Origin: Flagellimonas pacifica
GTDB taxonomy: Bacteria > Bacteroidota > Bacteroidia > Flavobacteriales > Flavobacteriaceae
Assembly: GCF_900215465.1 (NCBI RefSeq)
Contig: NZ_OBEH01000006.1
Location: 186,001 to 250,000 of the forward strand
DNA length: 64,000 bases
Direction: 5' to 3'
Both the position numbers and the translations under genes were made by a program. A model generated the notes under the pieces. That model was not told the DNA's origin. It made no database searches and was given only the letters and a program-made list of their open reading frames with translations. Shown one piece after another: positions 52,257 to 63,600 of the stretch. Each line of letters opens with the position of its first letter. Position 1 is the stretch's first letter.

Positions 52257-55200
52257 ATGCGGATACAGAACTTTTTTGCCAAGCTAATAGCAATAGGCTG
52301 TTTTATCGCCACACAGCATATACAAGCCCAGGAATTGGGAGTTCGATCGGATCATACGATGATAGCGGTCCCTTCCAGTGGAAATACGACAACAGGAAGC
52401 TTGAATTTCACGACCCCGTGCTCTGATTTTTATGTGAAGGGTGGAAAAACATGGGTCAAGATCGATTTGGGACAACAATATGGTTTTGGTAGCGGAACTG
52501 CTGGACTGCTCTTCGATACTAACGTCAATCTCGATTTGACCTTGGTCACTTCTGGAGGCACCAATCCTACCATTAATTTTGATGTGAACTTGGATAACCA
52601 AAACCCGGAAGGGTTGGTTTATTTGGATTTGGAGCAGTATCTGGATCGTACAAATCCAGCTACGGGACTTTCCTATTTGTCCGAATCGATAAGCAGTGTC
52701 ACTGCGACCATAAATTCTGCCTCAGATGGTCTAGGAGCCATTGATGTACAGGCCAATATGGGGATTGGACTTTACTATGAATTGAGTTATGGCATCGATG
52801 TGGCCAATAATGTAGTGAATTTGGTATCCAATACCGTAACGCCAAACGGCAAGGTGGTTTCCTTTGAATGGACGGATACCTGTGAGGCACCCAATTACGA
52901 ATTTCAATTGCTCCGTCTGTTCAATAAGGACGAGACCTTAGTTTCCGATGAACGACAAATTGGAACAACAGTGGATTGGAGCAAGGCATTGAACTTTCAT
53001 ACGTTTAGTTCCAGCAACCAAATTTCCCTTACCATTGGTGAGGGGCAAGGGTTCTATGTGTGGCGGGTGCGTCCCATAGGTACTTTCTATGACAATGGAT
53101 CAGGGAACAACAAGAACTGGGGAGTATGGAACACATCTGCCTATGACGCGGGCAGTTATGAATTCAACGACCCAACAGGGACTGTGGAAGCTTTCTTTTT
53201 TGAGGACCCCGATGACAATACCAATTACCAGTATAGTAGGGTGTTTACAGAAGGAAACAAGGTAAGTGAGCAAGCAACCTATGCCACTACCTTGAACCAA
53301 GTAAAACAAACCCAGCGCTACTTTCCCTCAAAGGATTATAAAATTGTGTCGCAAACAGTTTTGGACCATTCGGGCAGGCCGACTTTGACAACATTGCCCG
53401 TTCCCATAGAAGGGGAACGTATTGATAGGTACAGGAACAATTTTGTTACTACAAACGGTGAGCTTTACCGGGCCAAGCATTTTGATGAGGTATCCAATTA
53501 TGGACAGCCATCCACCATTGATGCCACAGGTGCCTTTGCGTATTATTCAAGCTTGAACACGGATAAACGGATACCAAATTCAGAAGGATACCCCTATACA
53601 AGGGTCATTTTTAGCAATGATGGTACAGACAGGGTCGTTGAACAATCCGGAGTGGGCAAGACCCATATGTTGGGCGATCAAGCCATTGGACAAGGACGTA
53701 CGGTAAGAACTTTGTATGGCACTCCGACCGAAGAGGAATTGGTGGCGCTTTTTGGAGATGAGGCCCCAGATCCCGAACAAGTGGCCAAGGTCATTACGAT
53801 TGATCCAAACAACACCAAATCCGTAGCTTATATCACCAAGGAAGGGAATACGATCGCTACAGGACTGACTTTCAGTGAGGATGACACTGTTTTGGATAAG
53901 ATCACTACAGGCCCCACTGTTTCCGGGATAAATGATAAAATCACAAATAATACGGCAACGGAAAAAGGTTTCAAGGCTTCCAAGCGAATTACCATTCTGC
54001 AGGATGCCACGGATTTGAACATCGGTTATACGATTGACAAACCAGTTTTGGAGGGACTCTGCAATAACCTTGAAATTGATGTGGATTATAAACTTCACAT
54101 ACAAATATTCAATGCGGACACTGGTACAATGGTTCAAGAATTTACAGAAGAGAGCATTGGCGATCTATCCACTGACCCTACGAACCAAAAGATCATAGTG
54201 GATTTTGGATCCGTCAATTTGGACACAGGAACGTATTATGTGCAAAAGACCTTGGAACCTGTGGATGACTTTACGGCAAAATTGGTGGCCAATCAAGAGA
54301 ACACCAAGAAACTTATCGAACCTTATTTTGCATGGTTGGTCAGTGCACTGGACGAAATTGATTGTGAAGAGGAGATGCAGTACCTGTACAACGATATTTT
54401 CTTCTATGGACAGATACTCGCCAACCAGAATTTGGTGGCCAGTTTGGCTGCCGACAATATTTTGAATTTTGACTGCACAGATTGTTCAACCATAGCCTAT
54501 CAATTCAAAAGAAAGGACAGTGCTGATCCTGAAGCCACAGATGAATTTTTAGATTTTTACGAACAGAATCCCGGACTGTATGGCGTGGAAATCATTTATT
54601 TTGACGGGAACAATCTGGTGCCCATTGATTATGCCCAGACTTCTAGTCTAGGGGATATCAAACCTATCGAAGTACGGTTTACGACACCCTGTTGTGAGTT
54701 TAATATTCCAATAGTATTTACGCCTCCATTTAGAAAACCCTCGCCTGAAGCATTGGAGGCCTATACGGCCGATGCAACGGCAGTTGGTCAACTGAATGGT
54801 TCGACCAACTATTTTGATACACCATTAAATGCGATCAATCCCAACAACGAATTTTTAACGGATACTGCCTCGAATTTCACCTATCAAGACAACGGAAGTG
54901 GAAGCATCACGATTACCAATAGGAATGCTTATCCCATGGATTTTGAAGGCTATGCCATTTCCATGCTGTATGAATGCAAGACATTGACGGATACCAACTA
55001 TACCAGAAACATGGCAGCCGATGAAATTTACAACGCCATGCGGGGGTGGCACAGGCCCGGATTATTGAACCAAATGGTCTATCATATGGCTACCGACGAT
55101 TATGGTGCCAATGGATGTGCCAATAGGGCCAATGGATCGGATCCCAACGATCCACCAACATTTGTTGGTGGTACGCCCAATCCCAATATTGGAAAGTATA

Positions 55201-57248
55201 ATATTTGCGATATTCCCGAAGCTCCTGTCCGTCTGAACGGAGCACAATATTCAATCAATAAATTGGCGGAATGTTGGGAACCATTGGTCATTGAATTGGT
55301 GAACAAAATTTGCGTTAATCCATACACTGCAGATATCGATCAGGATAGCAACGTGGCCAATAATGTGGATGATCAGAATAAAGATGCGGTCAATGACGCC
55401 GTAAAAAGTATAAAGAGCTGGATTATCCGTTGGATTTCAAGGGGCAAGATCAAGCGAAAATTACGTAAAAAAAATGCCAGCACCACGGATGATATCAGGG
55501 ACGAAGTGGAGAAGTTGGACAATAACTTGGTCAAGACCTTTTTGGATTGTACGGGCTATGTCTTTGCCGATATTTTGGATCCGGATACACCCTCCAACAA
55601 TTTTGCGGAATTTGATAATGATTTTGACACGGACATCAATGATGGGGAATACAATAAGGAGCGTCTTTTGAATGGAGGCAATGGTGCTGATTGGGCATTT
55701 TTCTCCATTGATCAAAACGTTGCGGCTGGAACCTATGTGCAACCACCATCAGACCCGGCGATAGAGACAACAGGAATTTTAAGGGATATCTTTCCCAATA
55801 TCCAAGATCCCGTTTATGCCTTTAAGTACTATGCATACAAGAACGGAACCTTTCCAAGTCTGGAAGTGGAGACCTGTTATCGGGATCCCAATATTTGTTT
55901 TGACGAAAATGAGAACCCTGTCCCTTGTTGTGGAGGAACGTTACAAGACCCCGTACCCTGTAACTTCTGTGGGATAGGGTATATCACTTGTCCTTATGAT
56001 AAAAGTAGCTGGAGCTGTGACCAGCGGTTCACCTTTTATGACATGATCAAAAACTATGATGAAGTATTGACTCCCGATGGTGTGGTCATCAGTTGTGAAA
56101 ACTACTATGAGGCTACCGAATATGTTGTCAACCCTGATTTTGAAAAATTATTGGATGAGGATGGAGGAAATACAGGGGATTTTGTACTGCAATATTTGAA
56201 TCCGGACATACCGTTGGATGCCTTTGTGGATTTGCCATATCTATCTCGGAACCTAATCGATACTTATGTTTCCAATAAGACTTTTGAACAATTGCAATCG
56301 GAAGGAGGCCCCGTGGAAATGAATGATATCAACGGAGATGTCCAGACCACAGGAGTAAGTATCATTGAAAATGATGCCTATGCCATGATGGAGGAATGTA
56401 GCTCCAATTGTGACCAGCGAAGGGATGAATTCCGTGAGGAACTCATACGGGCATTTTCTGATCGCTGTTATGAGATTGGGGAATGTAAGATTGATCCCAA
56501 TGATAATATTATTCCCTATGAGGACATTGAATTGATGGTCGATCAGATTGTGGCACAGTGTAAATCACAGTGTACCATAAGTTCCTTTGCGTGTTCTGAT
56601 GAACCCTGTCGTCTACCTACCAAATCCCCTTTGGAATTTGGTGGAAGTCCTGAGGCCAGTAACGATTTCAATACCTCTTATATCGATTTTGGGGTAAGCG
56701 GTCCGATTGTCACAGGCATATCCAATCGTGAGAACCAGACCCTTAGGGTCATCGATACCAACTCGGCGACCATTGTGGATACGGGGGAGGCCGCTTTGGT
56801 ACAGAACGTATCGGCAACAGGGGCCTTTGAAAAGTATGATTATGGTTCCGACCCTTCCATCTGGGACGTCCGTCGATCATTGACCTATGCCGAATTTACA
56901 CGTTGGACACAGGCCATGGAATGGGACATTGTTCTGGATATACCTAGCAAATGTGATGAGTTTGGGAACTACAACGCGTCATTGACATACGATTCCAATG
57001 GTCTTCCCATTGAACCTGTGTACCTGTTCAATGAAGAAACAGGACTGTATGATATACAACAAAGTTTTTCCATTGCACCCAGTCCATATGTGACCAAGGA
57101 CAATCCGGCAGGGCCAGGTGACACTTTTGTGGAACGTGATCAGTACATAAAGAACAATACAACACCTGCTTCGCCCAATGATCCTGCATTGAACGAACCG
57201 GTAAACTCACCAGCAGTGGGTATAAAAGTAGAAATAGATAACAACTAA
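52257..57248 (+). CDS. Second RHS-type large secreted protein, Cys-rich C-terminus
   Basis: About 1663 residues with a signal peptide (FFAKLIAIGCFIATQHIQAQ). Residues ~340-480 resemble the DUF6443-like opening of Bacteroidetes RHS proteins: SQTVLDHSGRPTLTTLPVP, GAFAYYSS, then YPYTRVIFSNDGTDRVVEQSGVGKTH. The C-terminal third is rich in Cys (NPVPCCGG...CNFCGIGYITC near ~1225, and ECSSNCDQRRDEFREELIR to CKSQCTISSFAC near ~1380-1450), suggesting disulfide-bonded or metal-binding knots. There is no terminal YD repeat run or toxin domain. The start is the ATG 4 bases after the previous stop. Confidence 0.82.
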   Translation: MRIQNFFAKLIAIGCFIATQHIQAQELGVRSDHTMIAVPSSGNTTTGSLNFTTPCSDFYVKGGKTWVKIDLGQQYGFGSGTAGLLFDTNVNLDLTLVTSGGTNPTINFDVNLDNQNPEGLVYLDLEQYLDRTNPATGLSYLSESISSVTATINSASDGLGAIDVQANMGIGLYYELSYGIDVANNVVNLVSNTVTPNGKVVSFEWTDTCEAPNYEFQLLRLFNKDETLVSDERQIGTTVDWSKALNFHTFSSSNQISLTIGEGQGFYVWRVRPIGTFYDNGSGNNKNWGVWNTSAYDAGSYEFNDPTGTVEAFFFEDPDDNTNYQYSRVFTEGNKVSEQATYATTLNQVKQTQRYFPSKDYKIVSQTVLDHSGRPTLTTLPVPIEGERIDRYRNNFVTTNGELYRAKHFDEVSNYGQPSTIDATGAFAYYSSLNTDKRIPNSEGYPYTRVIFSNDGTDRVVEQSGVGKTHMLGDQAIGQGRTVRTLYGTPTEEELVALFGDEAPDPEQVAKVITIDPNNTKSVAYITKEGNTIATGLTFSEDDTVLDKITTGPTVSGINDKITNNTATEKGFKASKRITILQDATDLNIGYTIDKPVLEGLCNNLEIDVDYKLHIQIFNADTGTMVQEFTEESIGDLSTDPTNQKIIVDFGSVNLDTGTYYVQKTLEPVDDFTAKLVANQENTKKLIEPYFAWLVSALDEIDCEEEMQYLYNDIFFYGQILANQNLVASLAADNILNFDCTDCSTIAYQFKRKDSADPEATDEFLDFYEQNPGLYGVEIIYFDGNNLVPIDYAQTSSLGDIKPIEVRFTTPCCEFNIPIVFTPPFRKPSPEALEAYTADATAVGQLNGSTNYFDTPLNAINPNNEFLTDTASNFTYQDNGSGSITITNRNAYPMDFEGYAISMLYECKTLTDTNYTRNMAADEIYNAMRGWHRPGLLNQMVYHMATDDYGANGCANRANGSDPNDPPTFVGGTPNPNIGKYNICDIPEAPVRLNGAQYSINKLAECWEPLVIELVNKICVNPYTADIDQDSNVANNVDDQNKDAVNDAVKSIKSWIIRWISRGKIKRKLRKKNASTTDDIRDEVEKLDNNLVKTFLDCTGYVFADILDPDTPSNNFAEFDNDFDTDINDGEYNKERLLNGGNGADWAFFSIDQNVAAGTYVQPPSDPAIETTGILRDIFPNIQDPVYAFKYYAYKNGTFPSLEVETCYRDPNICFDENENPVPCCGGTLQDPVPCNFCGIGYITCPYDKSSWSCDQRFTFYDMIKNYDEVLTPDGVVISCENYYEATEYVVNPDFEKLLDEDGGNTGDFVLQYLNPDIPLDAFVDLPYLSRNLIDTYVSNKTFEQLQSEGGPVEMNDINGDVQTTGVSIIENDAYAMMEECSSNCDQRRDEFREELIRAFSDRCYEIGECKIDPNDNIIPYEDIELMVDQIVAQCKSQCTISSFACSDEPCRLPTKSPLEFGGSPEASNDFNTSYIDFGVSGPIVTGISNRENQTLRVIDTNSATIVDTGEAALVQNVSATGAFEKYDYGSDPSIWDVRRSLTYAEFTRWTQAMEWDIVLDIPSKCDEFGNYNASLTYDSNGLPIEPVYLFNEETGLYDIQQSFSIAPSPYVTKDNPAGPGDTFVERDQYIKNNTTPASPNDPALNEPVNSPAVGIKVEIDNN

Positions 57249-57252
57249 CCGT

Positions 57253-57657
57253 ATGACCATGAAAAAAACAATAGCCACCATCATTCTTTGGATTGCTTTC
57301 ATAGGGGTTTCCCATGCCCAAGAAGGCACATTGTTCGATTATCAGATCCAAAAACTGGACTCTGTGAATTATGAAATGCAGTTTCAGTTGTTCAATACGG
57401 CCAATGTCCAGTTCATAGAGGTCAAATTCTTGGAACAAGGCAATGAACTTGCAATGAATGTCGCTTCCCTCAACCAGAAAAAGGACGGAAAGTTCTACCT
57501 GTCCTGTGATGGGGATGAAAAAATGGTGTCCCCGGGAGAGATGACAATGAACTTTACCCATGATTTTGGGATGCTCCAAGAGCATTCGGTGATGGTAAGG
57601 TTGCTGGACAAAGATTTTAACCTGATTGATTCCTACCAAAAGGTCATTGAATACTAA
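57253..57657 (+). CDS. Small secreted protein (134 residues)
   Basis: It has a signal peptide (TIATIILWIAFIGVSHAQ) and a compact beta-sandwich-like body (YDYQIQKLDSVNYEMQFQL-type strands, ending LLDKDFNLIDSYQKVIEY). Only one Cys. No family is recognised. It sits 4 bases after the second RHS-type gene and 11 bases before the giant gene, so it may be an accessory subunit of one of them. Confidence 0.75.
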   Translation: MTMKKTIATIILWIAFIGVSHAQEGTLFDYQIQKLDSVNYEMQFQLFNTANVQFIEVKFLEQGNELAMNVASLNQKKDGKFYLSCDGDEKMVSPGEMTMNFTHDFGMLQEHSVMVRLLDKDFNLIDSYQKVIEY

Positions 57658-57668
57658 AAACACTCAAG

Positions 57669-60600
57669 ATGCGAAATATTTACCTCCTTATAAGCCTGTT
57701 TTTGACATCTTTTTTTGCAGCTGCACAATCGGATGTGAACCTTTTGGTGGAAACCAATGCCTCGGCATCATTGAACCTCTGTGGTGATTCGGAAACCTTG
57801 ACGGTGACCATCACCAATTCCTCCTCGGCAGCAGCTACGAACATTCGTTTTGAATCGGATTTGCCAGTTGGTATATCCGTGACAGCATCACAATACACCA
57901 ATTTAGGATCTTCGGATTTTCCAATCTTTCAGATACCTGATATCCCTGCAAATTCTGTGGCAAATTTTACCTACGAAATCTCAGGAAATTGTGAATTGTT
58001 GGATGAATTCGAAAGCACCTTCGGTGATGATACCGAATTTGATGTCAGTAATGAAAATACGGTAAGGTACAGTCTGGACAATGGCCCTGAAATCAGTTTT
58101 ACGGGAAACTCAGAATCCTATAATATCCGTTTTGCCGAATTGGAGGTAAAGGTTGCCGATGATGACGTAAACCAGTTTACGGGCATTCTGGAAAAAGATG
58201 CGGATGGTACGGTTTTTACACGGGAAGTTGAGGTGCGTAATTCAGGACTGGGAAGTTTGTCTGAATATACTTTTTATGTGGACGTCGACAATAGAATCGT
58301 ATTTTCTGAGCTGTCCTTGGGAGGTCAGGTTTTGACTCCAAGCAGTACAGGAGTTTCTCCAACAGACCCCAATGTGAATAGATACACCTATACCTTCTCG
58401 GACTTTTCGTCTATAGGAAATGGAAATGCCATTTTTGAGCAGGATGAGGTCATGACCTTTACCGACAAGGTGTCCATGTTGTTTGGAACCTGTGAATCTG
58501 CATTGGAGACCAATTACACGGTAAACTGGGGATGTAATGCCACGATATGCAATGATGGAGACCAAGAGGCTACCTCAATTGCCTTTTTGAGCTTTGTGCC
58601 AGGAAGACCGAACCTTAATAATCCGTCCTCTCCAGTACAATTGATAAACATAGATAGTGGAGATTTTTGTGGGGATACCATTCAAACACAATATACTTTT
58701 ACCAATGGAGGGGTAGGTTCCGAAAATGTGGATTCGGACGCTGCTTTTGATTTACGATTTAGGGTAGGGCTATTGGATTATGTTTCTGCCTCTTTCTCCA
58801 TAAATGGAGTTGTTTTAAATGATGACAACGCATTAGTCAATGTTTTTGAGTCATTTTTAAACGATAATCCAAGTTTTGTGGTTGATGTTGACGGTCCAGG
58901 AGGTCTTGAGGATTTGGACAAGGATGGTTATTTCGATGATCTGCCTGTTGGAAATCAAGTGGTCATAGATGTAACGGCAGACATTTCTTGGGATGAGAGC
59001 TTGAAAGATCGAAGATTTGCAACCCAACTCTCCCTCTTTCCATATTATGACAGTAACGAATGTGATCCATCCAGATATGGTGGTAGCTCACGTAGTGTTT
59101 CGTATTCTTTCCAATTTAGCGGTTCCCCTACCATAAATGGCCTGGATATTATGTCTTCAAACGTTTCCGAGACATATACCTTTAATGTTTTCAGGCAGCC
59201 ATTTAGGTCAGGTCCTGAAGGAATTTATAATGTGGGTTTGTTTTTCTCGGATTTCACCGTGCCTGAAGGTTATGTGGTCAATGAAATTAGATGGAGCACA
59301 TTTGGGGGTACGCCACAGGTATTGCCGGTTCAGACTTTAGGGCCAAATCAATATAGAGTTATTGGAGGGAGTGAACGTGGATTTTATGAAATGGATGTCA
59401 CGGTTGGTTGTGCCGATGGTGCTCCAGAATTCAGTGCTATTGCTTGGCAGATGTATTTGGATGCCTGTCCGGATCCAGATTTTGATGAAGTATTCTCTGT
59501 GGTAGATATCAACAAGCCTGTATTTACGGCTTATGAATCTTGTAATTCTGGTGGTGGATCAGGGGATGGATGTGCTTTTTCCACTGAAAGCTTTAACGTG
59601 GACAGGAACACTTTCGGCTATGTAATGCCCGCGGTTGAGCGTCAGGGAAAATTATATTATACCCATGGTGAGATAGCAACAGCCACTAAGGTAGATAAAA
59701 ATACCCCGGGAATTGAATTGGATGCAGCTTATCCTTTGGACGAAGTGTTAATAGAGGCAAATGGTAAGGTGCTGGCTGCCACAACACCAGTTACCTATGA
59801 TAGGTTGTATTTTGAATTTGGGTTTTATCTGCCAGCAGGTTATAACGGTAGTGAGCCATTGAATCACATTGTTTCTGGTCAGTCCGGTACTATTAATGTT
59901 GGTGGGAATTCCATTGCTTTATCCAATCCATTAGTCTCTGTGGATGCTAACAACCGGATAACATATACCTATGAAGTGCCTACGAGTTTTGATTCCACCA
60001 GTGAAATGGATATCTCGGTGTCAGATTTGATATTACAAATAAAAGGAAGAAATGAACTTGCACTGAACTTAGGTACCTATGATCTACCACTATTTAGGGC
60101 TAATTTTTATGGAAGGCAAACAAGCGGGGATCTTGGGTGTTCAACTGGTAGCGTGGGGAGTGAATTTAACTTCTACATACCAAGGATTAGCCTTAGTGTA
60201 AGCAACCCACAAATAGGATGTGATAATTTATCATTGGCATCCATATTGTTTAATAATTCAGCAAGAGGAGGAGGGGATGATTTTCCGAACGAGTATCGAC
60301 CTTTGTTCGAGCTGAAATCTTATACTAGTTCACCACCCGAAGGGTTTGCTTTTGATTCATCGGGAAGTTACTTTCAAGGCTTTTTTAACCCTACAATACA
60401 AATTCCTTTTGGTTCAAATAATGACATTACATCCCCTATTGTTGATTTTACTATTGAGGATATCCCTATTCTTGATGGGGTAAATGTAAGCTCAATAGGA
60501 TACTATCAAACCCTAGTGCCCGTTTGTGACGATAATTTTCAGATTCCTCCTTTTTCGAGTAGCATTCCACATAATAAAGAATTTACTTATATCGACTTGA

Positions 60601-63600
60601 CCAATAGTAATGATGTTTTGACAAGAAGTAATGCTTCCGGAAGATTTTATGTAGATATTCCATTTTCCGTGGAACCTAATGCTACACAGGAAGGTTTTGA
60701 AAGATCGGTCTCATGGCCCGTATTGTTCTGTCATGAAGGTAGCATTAGTTTTCCCCTTACCTCTCCTTGGATAGCATTGGAGTTAAAGGATACGGACAAT
60801 AGAACGCAATTACAAGGAGCTACTGACGAGGCGGGCAATGAATTGGAAGTTGTTTTTTATGGAGGAACCACTCCTGAGGCCGCAAGGGGAATGTTAGTGA
60901 AGTTGGATGACATTACCGGAGGTACATGTGTTACAATCTTTCCAAGAGTTACCTATACCAACTGTGAAAATGATGCTGTTCAAAATATTGATTTGATTGC
61001 TAGCAGGGCTTGTGAAACCCATCCGTTGGATGGTCTGGATACGACAGCTTTGGCTGCTATCGGATCTATCAAAGATGATGGAGTGCTCTCCTGCCAATAT
61101 CGTTTGGACGAACAAGAGGTCACCTTGCGTTACAAAACAGGGGACTTGACATGGGAAGTCAACCGTTTGGAAGACCAAGTGGATCTGTGTGAAGCACTCA
61201 CCTATGAGGTCAAGGTATTGAGTTCAAAATTTGCCAATGTCTATGACACGGAATTGACCGTGACATTGCCCCAGGGCGTTACACCCGAGGATATTGCCAA
61301 TATCCAATATCAATATGACGGCGTGATCGGATTGGTGAACGTGGCCAATTTTATTGAGGACAATACCGGAGCATCGGACAATTTTAAAATTAAAGTCTCT
61401 GAACTGGTCACCGATTTGTTGGTGGCTGCAGGGACGGCTGGGATAGAAGCTGGGGACAACACCATTCCGGGCTCCCGATTACAGGGAAAGAATGAGATTA
61501 CCTTCAATATCAATCTGGTAGCAGATTGTACTATGGATCCTGGGATTCCAGTACGCTTTGATCTGGATGGTGTGACCAATTGCAATGACAATATCAATCT
61601 ATTGTTTAACCGATTGTTCCCCATCAATGGAGTGGTATTGCCTGATTTGGCAGTGGATGTAATGGCCAGTGACTTTTTGGTTTGCAGTACGCAGAACCAA
61701 GTGGACATTAACCTATCAAATAATGACCCGAATCCTGATGTGGCACAACAGGAAATTAGATTGACCTTGCCGAACGGGGTAACATATAGTGGAGCGGCAA
61801 ATGGTTCGCCAGCTCCCGTTCAGAACGGCAATGTTTTGACATGGGATATCAATGACATCAATACCAATAGAACACAGACGTTCAGCATTTTCACCAATCT
61901 AACCGATTTAAATGTACTGTCCTTTGATTATGCCGTGGATGTGGTGCAAAACGGACAAGCTACCTGTGTTACGGATGCCTTGGCATGTGATTTACAGGTG
62001 ACCACAGCACAAGATACCGACAACGCCGCTCAGATTACCTTGCCACAGGTGACCATAAACCCAATTACTAGCACCCCAGTATGTGAAGGAACACCGATTA
62101 CTGTAGCTGTTGAACTGGTAGGGGTGACCGATTATTCAGAATATGTGTTTAACTGGAATATTGCACCTACCTCACAGAATAACAACCAGTTTACCTTTAC
62201 ATTGTTCAATGCTGCCCAATTGCAGGTCAGTGTATCTCCGGTGGGCAACAATAGCCCAACTTGTGCCGGAACGGCTAATTTGGATGTGGAAATATATCCG
62301 GGGGCCACAATTAATATGGGTCTCATTGAGGGTGTGACCTGTACTGGAGAATCTGATGCCAGCATATCTGTGGCTATTTTTGGCGAACAGGGAACAGGGT
62401 TTACAGAACAGCAACCTTTTGAAATCATAAGTGCATCCCCATTGGGAACGGTGACGATTGGTCAAATGGTCAATGATGGAGAAACCATTACTGTAGAAAA
62501 TCTACCACAAGGGCCGTTTACCATCAATTTTAGGGACAATTATGGCTGTACGTTTGAGCGAACCTTGAACGTTCCAACTATTGGAAACCCGATAACAAAT
62601 TTCTGTACAACATTATTGCCCTGTGGTGTGGCATCTGGTGATGTTACCATGGGCTTTGATATGGCCGATTTGCACAGTGTGCTAAATAGCACGGCATACA
62701 ATGCCGTGGTGACCGATAACCAAACGGGAACCGCGATTTTGAATTTTACAGGAAATTTCCCCGATACACAGTCCCGTGTATTGACCAATGTGGCGCCAAA
62801 TGCCACCTATACGCTGGAAGTAAGTGCGGACAATGGTTGCGTGTACGCTAGGCCTTTTGTTATCGACACCTATCAGGTGACGGTAAGTCAGCCTGCTGAC
62901 CAAGAGCTTTGTTTTGCTAACGAGACCAAGGACATTGTTGTGAACATCAATGATAACATCCCAACGTGTTCCGCTTTTTCAGTGCCTAATTATGAGGCCT
63001 TATTTGGAGTTTATGATACGGATGTCGAAGGCAATCCTTTTATTGGTACCCCTCAGACCATTAGTGGTATCTCTAATCAATTGGATTTGAACGGCCTTGG
63101 AGAGGGTAATTATAAAATTATTATCAGACCGGAAAATGCTTCTGGTTATCCAGATGATATTTCGGCTTGTTATGTGGAAAGAACCTTTAGCATTACATCA
63201 AGTGCCACGTTCTCGGCTTCTTTGAACACCATTGATCCATTGTGTGCCGGTGAGGCATCGGGTAATGCCCAAGTGGTTATCAATGGAGGTACAGGTACCT
63301 TTAGTTATGAATGGACGAATCAGAGTGGCCAAGTGGTATCCACGGGGTACCGTGCTACTGGATTGGCAGCAGGGGATTATCAAGTTACAGTGACCAATGC
63401 ACAGGGATGTGATGTTCCAGTACCATTGACCTTTACATTGACGGATCCAGATCCATTGGAAGCACCATTTATTGAGGATGTACAGACCGCTTGTGAGGCT
63501 ATAGCTGGTAGTGGTGGTCCCGCGGCATCTGGATATACATCAGGAACGGCACCCTATACCTTTAGGTGGTATGAAATTTTGACAACGACCGATTTTGAAG

